A stretch of DNA of 38,292 nt from Cypionkella sp. (lineage in GTDB: Bacteria; Pseudomonadota; Alphaproteobacteria; Rhodobacterales; Rhodobacteraceae), in the NCBI RefSeq assembly GCF_028290025.1, contig NZ_JAQGKQ010000042.1, positions 1 through 38,292 of the forward strand, given 5' to 3'. Position numbers and translations under genes: made by a program. This document shows positions 16,946 through 24,319 of the stretch, piece by piece (position 1 is the stretch's first letter; the number at the start of each line of letters is the position of its first letter). Below the pieces are notes generated by a model, which was not told the origin of the DNA, searched no databases, and saw nothing but the letters and a program-made list of their open reading frames with translations.

Positions 16946-17690
16946 CTAGTCATGTTCGGATGCCATCATCAGCAACCGCACCAAGTTCGTATTCACATAG
17001 TAGTTGTTCTTTCCCGCGCGGTGCTTCTCGACAAAGCCGTGCTCTGCCAGCGTGTCGAGATAGCGGGCAGCCGTTTGACGGGTGACGGTCAGATCGTTCT
17101 GAACGTAGTCGATCCGTGTATATGGGTGGCGGAAGAGGTTGTTGAGCATCTCTTGGCTGTAGAGCTTGGGCGACTCGGCACGCATCCGATGTTTAGCGGC
17201 GCGCATCTGATCGCCGATGCCCTCAACAAGCCGCAGGGTGGTTACTGCCGTCTCGGCCACGCCATCCAGCATGAAGATGACCCACGCCTCCCAGGCACCG
17301 TCGTCACGCACGGCCTGGAGGAGCCGGTAGTAGTCGCTCTTATGCCGCGTTATGTGGCGGGACAGATAAAGCACCGGAATATCCAGGAGGCCCGTCCTGG
17401 TCAGGAAGAGCACGTTCAAGATGCGGCCGATGCGGCCGTTGCCGTCAGGAAATGGATGGATATTCTCGAATTGGTGATGGATCAGCGCCATCTTGATCAG
17501 CGGGTCGAGACTGCACATCTCATCGTCGTTTTTGAACCGCTCCAGCGCCGTCATTAGCGCCACGATCTTGTTAGCGTCCTGTGGCGGCACGAAGATGATC
17601 TCTCCGCTCTTTTCGTTTTTCAGCGCGGTGCCTGGTGTCGCTCGAAAACCATCGCTGCTGATCATTGATCGGCTTTCTTGCGGCCAGCCC
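16946..17690 (-). pseudogene. 5'-truncated Fic-family gene
   Basis: The Fic catalytic motif HPFPDGNGRIGR is intact, preceded by GFRATPGTALKN and FVPPQD and followed by a C-terminal winged helix (TVTRQTAARYLDTLAEHGFVEKH). Fic enzymes AMPylate or otherwise modify proteins. The usual 100 or so residues before the GFRATPG segment (Fic_N region with inhibitory helix in many members) are missing. Homology stops where the first degenerate CRISPR repeat begins (17693). An open frame runs on into the repeats to 17752, giving an artificial N-terminus. A start at ATG 17665 would still give about 240 residues with a core but no N-terminal domain, so residual activity is possible. I class it as a probable pseudogene. 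Confidence 0.75.
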
Positions 17691-17692
17691 AA

Positions 17693-18974
17693 GTTGCGGC
17701 TGGACCTGGTTTCTGACAGCCATGATCGCCGGTTAGCATATCCGTGGCGCAAAGCTGTTGCGGCTGGATTTCGGTTTCTGAACAGCTATGATGTCCCTGA
17801 TTACATCACCGATCAGGCCAACGTTGCGGCTGGACCTCGCTTTCTGAACAGCTATGATGGAAGCGCGCGGGCTTGATCCGATCGACGTGTTGCGGCTGGA
17901 CCTCGGTTTCTGAACAGCTATGATTGATCGTGATCGGCGGCAAGACCGAACCCGTTGCGGCTGGACCTCGGTTTCTGAACAGCTATGATGCGCAGGATCG
18001 TTCGCACTTCTTTGTCGCCGTTGCGGCTGGACCTCGGTTTCTGAACAGCTATGATTGCCCCACGCACGGGCAGCCCTTGCCGTCAGTTGCGGCTGGACCT
18101 CGGTTTCTGAACAGCTATGATCATCACCCCCAACAGCGCCATGCTGACAACGTTGCGGCTGGACCTCGGTTCTGAACAGCTATGATGAACGCCACATACA
18201 CGGGCACCCCAACCCCGTTGCGGCTGGACCTCGATTTCTGAACAGCTATGATCACTCCCGGCATAGGCATGTTGCGGTTTTTGTTGCGGCTGGACCTCGG
18301 TTTCTGAACAGCTATGATCGGTGGTTGCGGTCATGGCGGTTCTCCCAAGTTGCGGCTGGACCTCGGTTTCTGAACAGCTATGATCACCACGCCGGGGTAG
18401 CCCTCAGCGGCCCGGTTGCGGCTGGACCTCGGTTTCTGAACAGCTATGATGTCGGCACGGCACTGGACATGCACAGTAAGTTGCGGCTGGACCTCGGTTT
18501 CTGAACAGCTATGATACTGTCCGCCCGCGTATGATGCCTCACGGCGTTGCGGCTGGACCTCGGTTTCTGAACAGCTATGATCGAAGCCGTTACCGTCTCC
18601 ACATCGCAGACGTTGCGGCTGGACCTCGGTTTCTGAACAGCTATGATTCCAGCCCCGCCACATAGTCGGCAGCGGGGGTTGCGGCTGGACCTCGGTTTCT
18701 GAACAGCTATGATTAACGCCATGAACCGGACCGACCACGACCGGTTGCGGCTGGACCTCGGTTTCTGAACAGCTATGATTGGCGTGCAGCGGAAAGGTTC
18801 CGCGCTCAGTTGAGGCTGGACCTCGGTTTCTGAACAGCTATGATACGCATGGGAATACCCTCTCGGCATGTTAGTTGCGGCTGGACCTCGGTTTCTGAAC
18901 AGCTATGATTCAAGCCATTGATTTGCTTTCCCCGTGGTGTTGCGGCTGGACCTCGGTTTCTGAACAGCTATGAT
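17693..18974 (+). CRISPR. type II-C CRISPR array, 20 repeats and 19 spacers
   Basis: The 36-bp repeat starts GTTGCGGCTGGACCTCGG and ends AACAGCTATGAT. Spacers are 29-30 bp and the period is 65-66 bp. Repeats start at 17693, 17757, 17823, 17889, 17954, 18020, 18086, 18152, 18217, 18283, 18349, 18415, 18480, 18546, 18612, 18678, 18744, 18809, 18874 and 18939. The first (34 bp) and second are degenerate; the 8th lacks one T; the 3rd, 9th and 18th carry single changes; the last is perfect. The tracrRNA anti-repeat pairs with the 5' part of this orientation, so crRNAs are read from the plus strand, opposite to cas9-cas1-cas2. No spacer matched anything I recognised. Confidence 0.97.
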
Positions 18975-18982
18975 CGATCGCT

Positions 18983-19014
18983 CGGTAAGGGTCTGATTAA
19001 AAAGGCCCTTACCG
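18983..19014 (+). terminator. hairpin at the array / cas2 junction
   Basis: CGGTAAGGG (18983-18991) and CCCTTACCG (19006-19014) form a perfect 9-bp stem with a 14-nt loop, followed by GGCTTTCAT. It lies 8 bp after the last repeat in the 73-bp gap before the cas2 stop. It could end plus-strand crRNA transcripts, or be part of the leader used in spacer acquisition. Confidence 0.5.
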
Positions 19015-19047
19015 GGCTTTCATATGCAAAATCTATCCGAATTATCT

Positions 19048-19407
19048 TCAAAACAGGACCAGTTGCTCTGGATTTTTTCGCGGCCCACGGCGACCTTGAT
19101 CCGAGAAATGAACTATATCGCCAAATTGGCGGTCTGTGAAGTTTAGGATTTGCACGTCCCCTGAGGGTGGGAGGGCACGTTCAATTTGATTCACTCGAGT
19201 GTCTACCGCCTCTTTGCCATTTACGAATCGGGCGTAGATTGAGAATTGGCAACGCGCGTAACCAGTATCCAGCAGGAAGTTGCGGAAATCGCCGGCGGCT
19301 TTGCGCTGGAGTTTTGTGTCGGTAGGCAAATCGAACATAACGAGGATCCACATGAGCCGATATCCGCTGAGATAGGTGACGTGGGAAAGGGGGGCGAGAG
19401 AGCTCAT
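19048..19407 (-). CDS. cas2: CRISPR-associated endonuclease Cas2 (type II)
   Basis: 119 residues. It has the type II Cas2 pattern: SGYRLMWILVMFDLPTDTKLQRKAAGDFRNFLL with the metal-binding Asp in FDLP, GYARCQFSIYARF, ALPPSGDVQILNFTDRQFG and a C-terminal QLVLF. Cas2 dimers bridge two Cas1 dimers during spacer integration. The ATG overlaps the cas1 stop (ATGA), so the genes are co-translated. The start at 19407, rather than the internal Met19, is kept because type II-C relatives carry a similar N-terminal extension before the LSGYRLMW segment. Confidence 0.92.
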   Translation of the reverse strand: MSSLAPLSHVTYLSGYRLMWILVMFDLPTDTKLQRKAAGDFRNFLLDTGYARCQFSIYARFVNGKEAVDTRVNQIERALPPSGDVQILNFTDRQFGDIVHFSDQGRRGPRKNPEQLVLF

Positions 19408-20349
19408 GGGCCTAGGCCAGCCAGCACGGCGGCAGGCGGTGGTTTTGGCAGAGCCAACGCCAAAGTTCTCGACTCATAACTTTGCGCCAGCGAGGTGGTG
19501 AGGCGGGAGAGTGCGACAGAGACCGGGCTGATCTCGCCGGTCAGCGGCAGGTCGAGTGCGATCAGACGGGCGAAGTTCTGTTTGGCCGCAGTGGTGACTT
19601 GTGGTCCGGCCTCAGCCAAGATCGCACGCGCGGTGAGATCGACGAGGGGGCGAAACGGCTCCATCAGATCATCGGCCAGCGCGAAGGCGTTGCTGCGATT
19701 ACTGTGAAAGATACCGATTGTGGGGTGAAGGCCAGCAGCCACGACGGCGCGGGCGGTGGCGGCGCGCAGCACTGTGTAGCCATAGTTCAGAAGACCGTTC
19801 ACATCGAAACGGTCGGGGTCGCGGCGGAAATCCGGGCCCATCAGCATGGGCCAGTAAATGCGGGCGGCCTGCGCCTCGGCATCGCGGCTGTCACCTGATT
19901 GCACATTATGAGCGATATAATCGAGCGGCGCACGCGGTTGGCCAATGGCTGCCAAAGCCGCCGCCTGCATCTTGATTTTGGCGATCACCACGCGTTTCCA
20001 CGCTTGCTTGCGCAGTGGTTCTGGAGCGGTCCACTGCGCCCGCATCCTGGCACCTTGGGCATGATGGCCTTCGATCGGCAGTAGAAGCGCTCGAGGTTGA
20101 TGATTGGCGGCGCAGAATACTACGGGGGTGCCACGCTCAGCGAGTTCCACAAGGATGGAATTGCTCCAGGTAATGCCATGGGCATGCACGATGACGGCAG
20201 CGATTTGATCGAGCGGGATGCGGCCGATGGTCTGGCCGCATTCCTCAACTTTCAGAAAGCCACGGTCGCGCGAAAGATGGCGGCCATCACAGCTGATATC
20301 TATGATCTGATCCAGTGGCGCATCCGATACATTAACTGGTTGTTAACAT
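19404..20349 (-). CDS. cas1: CRISPR-associated integrase Cas1, 5' end out of frame
   Basis: The coding homology is clear: IIDISCDGRHLSRDRGF, then VIVHAHGITWSNSILVELAERGTPVVFCAANHQP, HHAQGARMRAQW, GLHPTIGIFHSNRSNAFALADDLMEPFRPLVD, and a LPLTGE region. The frame that encodes it has no ATG, GTG or TTG between an in-frame TAA at 20345-20343 and GTG 20189; a rare CTG sits at 20315. Starting at 20189 would lose about 45 conserved N-terminal residues. ATG 20349, 21 bp after the cas9 stop, opens a frame MLTTS that stops at once. Removing one A from the TTAATG at about 20333 joins that ATG to the conserved frame. So either a +1 frameshift has damaged cas1 or it starts at CTG. Confidence 0.85.
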
Positions 20350-20370
20350 AGCGGAGAAATCGGGCGATTT

Positions 20371-23300
20371 TCAGGCGACTTTTGCGGGACCAGGATCTTT
20401 GACGCGGCCCATTTCGTCAACCATCACACGGCGAGCGCCGGATTTGATCAGAGATGCAGCTTGCATACGGATGTAGATGTCTTCTTTGTCCTTGCGATAG
20501 CGCTGATCGGCGTTTCCTTGGTTGTGAGCCACCATTGAAACCTGACCATTCACGTTAAATCTCTCGACGGTCACGCAGGTTGGCCCAAACTTGCTGTTCT
20601 CCAGCCGCACCATATCGTTTTTGTGCAGCTTGAGCAGCCGTTTGGCGGCGGGATGCGGACGGTGGTCCATTTCTTTGTGGGCGTCGAAGGTTGAGATCAC
20701 CACGTGCTTATAAGCCCCATCTGGCATCCGCCATATCTCATAGCGTTGGTTGCTGTCACCTTTGTAGCCTTTATACGCCACGCCATTGCGGTCCTTGATT
20801 TCAATCACATCCACCGGTTCAATGACCCTGACACGTCGGATGCCTTGATAGGGGCCAGGGCGCGCAGCAAATGTGCGCAGGGCGGTTTGGAAGTCTTTGC
20901 CGTCTTTGCCCTTGGTAGCCAGACGCAGAGCCTCGGCCAGAGGGGCGTCGCGGAGCTTTTCGATGATTGCAGGCGTGAGACCGTCGAAAGGCTTGCGGGT
21001 GACAACAAGCGGCACGCCGTTCAGAGACTGCCCGGTCAATCCATAAGCGGTGTCGTTGTGCAGCTGGCCGGTGGTGCTGTCAGCGCCTTTCGCACGGGCC
21101 GAGGCGTCAATGCTGCCATGATCGGCACGGTGGCTGACGGTCATCGAGTTGATCCGGGCTTTGATAGCATCTCGGAAGCCTTCAAACGGGGGCAGCACCC
21201 TAGATGCGAGATCATCGAGGCCGCGCCCCGCGTCGATCTGAGATTGATCGGCCATGCGTTTAATCAGGCTCCGGTCAGTCGCTCCAATAACGGCGGCGTC
21301 CAGCGCGTGGTGGCGGTGATCCATGCGGTTCTTCGCCTTATTCACATCGCGCTGATCGTCATGCAGCAGGCTGTTCAGCCCCCAATGGCGGCGCAACATT
21401 TCGGTCAGGCGGCCGGGGACAACCCACACATGGCTTTTACCATCCTCGCCATCATAGAGTTTATCGAGATACTCCCGCGCAATCCGCGATAGATATTGAG
21501 TATCGACCAAAGCACGGGCGAGGAAATCTCGCTCGCCTTCAAATTTTGCCATGGCATCTGGGGCAAAGCGCCAGGCTTTATTACCGGGGAGGTGTTTTAG
21601 GTTTTCACCCTCCAGTGCCCAGATGTGCATACCGTCATGGCCAGCCTCTGATGGAGATTTGTTGCGCTTTGAGCGGTTGGCCTCTTTCATGCATAGGGTT
21701 TTGTTGGAGCCACTATCATCCAGCGTGCGCGAATAGGGAAGGATGTGGTCGATATCGCATTCGCCCGTGAACAGCATACCAGCAGAAATCAGCTTGCCGG
21801 TGTAGGGGCAAAAGCGTTTCATCGGATCGGAGTTCATCTCCTCCCACATCCGCAACACAGCGCGGTTGGCACCATTGTCGGCTTGACCTAATTCACCCAA
21901 ATCTGCACCACGACGAATGGCGGCGTCGGTGTTCTTTTTAATGGTGCGCTCGGCTTCGGCCTTTTGATCAATGCTTTGTTTCAGTTCCCGCGCTAATTCG
22001 ACCACGATTTCATTGGGCTTGCCGTGGACCTCAATGATCTTGTTGATCAGGCGGCGCAACTGGTTCAAGCCGATATGCACCGTGGGGTTAGTGATACGGC
22101 CATAGCGGGTAATGTCGTCATGCGCGGGGTCTTGGCTACCGGGGATAACGTGGCGGTCGAGGACTTTGCCATAGTAGGGCAAGTCGGGGAGCACTTCACC
22201 GCTGCGGCCATCCGAATGGTGCCGGCCGATGGCAGTGGCGGCTTTGTCATACGTCAGCACGTCGGATCTCAGCTTGTCCAAAATGGCTTTGGTGGCGGTC
22301 AAGCCAAGCCGAGAATAGCCCTCGGGCAGCGGTGCGTCGGCGGTAGCACGGGCTTGAGCGGGGGTAAGATGGTGGCTGTCGATCAGCCATTGGATCAACT
22401 CTTGCACCTGCTGATCAGACTGAGCGTTTTGACGGCGCTGGATCAGACCCCACTGCTGTTGCCAATCGAGCGTGGACCAGCGCGCGCCGAAACGATCCTT
22501 GAAGGCAAGGCTGGCGCGGACCGGATCACAGGCGATGGCGTCGCGGGCTGCCGTTTCAAGGGTAAACTTTTCGCCCCCCAGTTTTAGTGCTTTGGCCAGT
22601 GCGTCCAAAGTCAGCTTGGTGCCACCGGGCGATTTCAGCGGCTCTTTGCCGTTCAGCAGCGTGATGACCTGATCGCGTTGCTCCAGCGTTAAGGACCGTG
22701 ATGCGCGGCCGTTAGCACTGATGCGCAGGTTGTTCACCGTCTCATACAGCACGCGTGCTTGCGTCAGTGGATGGGCTCTCGGCAGCCGGTCTTCCGGGTA
22801 GAACAGGCAGCGGCCAACTTTCGGTTCCTTTAGCAAGCGCTGGTAGAAGATTGTCTCGAACAGCTGATCGCGCAACTCGTCGGTCATGGCCGGGTGATGC
22901 GGTTCCTGTGCGCGCCACAGTTTATGAAACTCTTCCTCCAGATGGCGGCGGTCGGGGTAGAAATCATACCCAGGTTCGGATTTGCCGCTGGCCTCATCTA
23001 ACCGAAGGCTAAGTCGCGTGCGCACCGCCGGAGTTTGGCGCGGGTCAGTGGCTGCGGCGCGGCGTTTGTGCAAGAACTCGCCGTAGGTGCGCGCGCCCGC
23101 CGCACCCATCGCCATTTCCAAACGGCCCGTAGCGTCTTTAATCTTGCCGCCCTCGTTATCGCCGCCATCGGTTTTGCGGTTAGACTTAAAACCCCGCCGC
23201 TGGTCGATATGGAACAGGGCGCGGCCCAGATGTGCCAGTGGCAATGCCTGATCAAGCCCCTTCGCCCGGAGCGCGAAGGGGTCAAGCAGTTCCAGTGCCT

Positions 23301-23568
23301 TGGCTTGATCGGGGTCTTGCGGCATCAGGCCCGAGGCAGCCAACCGCTTGATCAGCATGGCGCGGCGCTGCAAATAGCGATCCCGCCCCCGCCGCATAGC
23401 CCGCGCATTGCGCCGATCCACTGCGAGGGATGCCCCAGTCTTGGCATCGCGCCCATCCGAGAATATCCGAGCTCCGGCGTCGATTACAGCGATCGGTTGG
23501 CCATTCGCAATTTCGTAGAGCCACCAGCCGATTGAATTCGTGCCAATATCTAGACCGAGACGCAGCAT
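20371..23568 (-). CDS. cas9: type II-C Cas9 endonuclease
   Basis: 1065 residues, the size of compact type II-C Cas9. RuvC-I is at the N-terminus (GLDIGTNSIGWW, Asp7). The arginine-rich bridge helix is near residues 50-80 (DRRNARAMRRGRDRYLQRR). RuvC-II is PNEIVVELARELK (Glu524). HNH is ECDIDHILPYSRTLDDSGSNK with the catalytic His608, and has the flanking Cys pair region CPYTGK. RuvC-III is MDHRHHALDAAVIG (His754, Asp757). All nuclease residues are present, so it should cut DNA guided by crRNA and tracrRNA. AAAGGA lies before the ATG. cas1 follows at once on the same strand, and the tracrRNA diverges upstream. The PAM cannot be read from the protein. Confidence 0.96.
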   Translation of the reverse strand: MLRLGLDIGTNSIGWWLYEIANGQPIAVIDAGARIFSDGRDAKTGASLAVDRRNARAMRRGRDRYLQRRAMLIKRLAASGLMPQDPDQAKALELLDPFALRAKGLDQALPLAHLGRALFHIDQRRGFKSNRKTDGGDNEGGKIKDATGRLEMAMGAAGARTYGEFLHKRRAAATDPRQTPAVRTRLSLRLDEASGKSEPGYDFYPDRRHLEEEFHKLWRAQEPHHPAMTDELRDQLFETIFYQRLLKEPKVGRCLFYPEDRLPRAHPLTQARVLYETVNNLRISANGRASRSLTLEQRDQVITLLNGKEPLKSPGGTKLTLDALAKALKLGGEKFTLETAARDAIACDPVRASLAFKDRFGARWSTLDWQQQWGLIQRRQNAQSDQQVQELIQWLIDSHHLTPAQARATADAPLPEGYSRLGLTATKAILDKLRSDVLTYDKAATAIGRHHSDGRSGEVLPDLPYYGKVLDRHVIPGSQDPAHDDITRYGRITNPTVHIGLNQLRRLINKIIEVHGKPNEIVVELARELKQSIDQKAEAERTIKKNTDAAIRRGADLGELGQADNGANRAVLRMWEEMNSDPMKRFCPYTGKLISAGMLFTGECDIDHILPYSRTLDDSGSNKTLCMKEANRSKRNKSPSEAGHDGMHIWALEGENLKHLPGNKAWRFAPDAMAKFEGERDFLARALVDTQYLSRIAREYLDKLYDGEDGKSHVWVVPGRLTEMLRRHWGLNSLLHDDQRDVNKAKNRMDHRHHALDAAVIGATDRSLIKRMADQSQIDAGRGLDDLASRVLPPFEGFRDAIKARINSMTVSHRADHGSIDASARAKGADSTTGQLHNDTAYGLTGQSLNGVPLVVTRKPFDGLTPAIIEKLRDAPLAEALRLATKGKDGKDFQTALRTFAARPGPYQGIRRVRVIEPVDVIEIKDRNGVAYKGYKGDSNQRYEIWRMPDGAYKHVVISTFDAHKEMDHRPHPAAKRLLKLHKNDMVRLENSKFGPTCVTVERFNVNGQVSMVAHNQGNADQRYRKDKEDIYIRMQAASLIKSGARRVMVDEMGRVKDPGPAKVA

Positions 23569-23590
23569 GAAAAATCCTTTGGTTTAAAAT

Positions 23591-23609
23591 CGTCAGTTTA
23601 TTGCTGACG
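23591..23609. promoter_or_regulatory. palindrome in the cas9 upstream region
   Basis: CGTCAG-TTTATTG-CTGACG lies 23-41 bp before the cas9 start. A TTGACT (minus strand, 23629-23624), usable as a -35 box for cas9, is just upstream. The hairpin falls where the cas9 promoter or 5' leader should be, so it may be an operator or an RNA structure. Confidence 0.4.
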
Positions 23610-23680
23610 AGCGCCTAAGCCTGAGTCAAACGAATATGTTTATTTTGTGGCTGCAACCGCTCGGCAAGCATTTGAACGAA

Positions 23681-23686
23681 TATAAT
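23681..23686 (+). promoter_or_regulatory. probable -10 box of the tracrRNA promoter
   Basis: A perfect TATAAT sits about 48 bp before the anti-repeat. A start near 23693 would give a primary transcript of about 128 nt ending at the terminator at 23820. The matching -35 is poor. Confidence 0.4.
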
Positions 23687-23734
23687 TCCGGGAAATCAGA
23701 AAATTGCCTTGACCTACTTAAGGCATCAGCCAGC

Positions 23735-23820
23735 GTCGAAGTTCAGAACCGCAGGTCGAGCCGTTAACAAGTTCGATAGAGCTCCAAATCAGAGCGCAGC
23801 CTACGGGCTGCGTTTCTATT
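23735..23820 (+). ncRNA. tracrRNA of the Cas9 system
   Basis: The stretch 23735-23767 matches the reverse complement of the CRISPR repeat closely: it shares GTTCAGAA, then CCG, AGGTC, GAGCCG and AAC blocks, with one gap and a few mismatches, as expected for an anti-repeat with bulges. It is followed by a short linker and small hairpins. A strong terminator comes next: CGCAGCC (23795-23801), loop TACG, GGCTGCG (23806-23812), then TTTCTATT. It is transcribed away from cas9 on the plus strand. The anti-repeat is complementary to crRNA read from the plus strand, which fixes the array's orientation. The 5' end is uncertain and could extend to about 23693. Confidence 0.88.
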
Positions 23821-23883
23821 GGCGCATTCTGAACGGAAAGGTAAGCTCCAGCACGCGCCCGACAAGAGGCGTTTCTCCCTTGT

Positions 23884-24272
23884 CTGGTGCAGGCCATAGC
23901 GCGCTATAACAACCGCAGCGTCGACGCGATCCAGGTGCTGCAGGAGCTGATCCAGATCGCGAAGGACTTGCAGAAAGAACCCGAGGACGGCCTGACATCG
24001 GCAGAACGGGCTTTCTACGATGCCCTCGCGCAAAACAGTAGCGCGGCTGAGATCATGAGCAACGACGAGCTTCGCATGATCGCTACCGAGCTGGTCGCGA
24101 CTGTGCGCAGCAACGGCGGCACCGACTGGTGGAAGCGCGACAATGTGCGTGCCAAAATGCGGGTTGCGGTGAAACGGATACTGCAGCGCCATGGTTATCA
24201 CCGGACCTCGCGTCTGAGGCTGTCAAGACCGTGCTGAAGCAGGCCGAGGCACTGGCGCTCGAGGTGGGGTGA
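23884..24272 (+). pseudogene. hsdR: remnant of type I restriction subunit HsdR (C-terminal domain)
   Basis: The frame reads QAIARYNNRSVDAIQVLQELIQIAKDLQ, then GLTSAERAFYDALAQNSSA and DWWKRDNVRAKMRVAVKRILQRHGY. This is the helical C-terminal domain (DUF3387) of HsdR, the motor-nuclease subunit of type I restriction enzymes. The roughly 900 residues upstream, including nuclease and helicase domains, are absent. At about 24198 one C is missing: restoring it gives RHGYPPDLASEAVKTVLKQAEALALEVG ending at TGA 24270-24272, the classical HsdR ending. So the piece is both 5'-truncated and frameshifted. No hsdM or hsdS is present nearby. It begins just after the tracrRNA terminator, at the edge of the CRISPR-Cas block. 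Confidence 0.88.
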
Positions 24273-24319
24273 GCGGGTATTACCCTGTGAAGCATCCTCG
24301 GACTCGGCTTTTGAAAGGG

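Noticed and set aside
17924..18869. Long open frames through the CRISPR array (83, 135 and 141 codons) with repeated RFLNSYD or SCSETEVQPQ peptides
   Set aside because: They are translations of the 36-bp repeat with a period of about 66 bp (22 codons), not genes.
20189..20191. GTG 20189 as the true start of cas1
   Set aside because: It would remove about 45 clearly conserved N-terminal Cas1 residues encoded upstream in the same frame.
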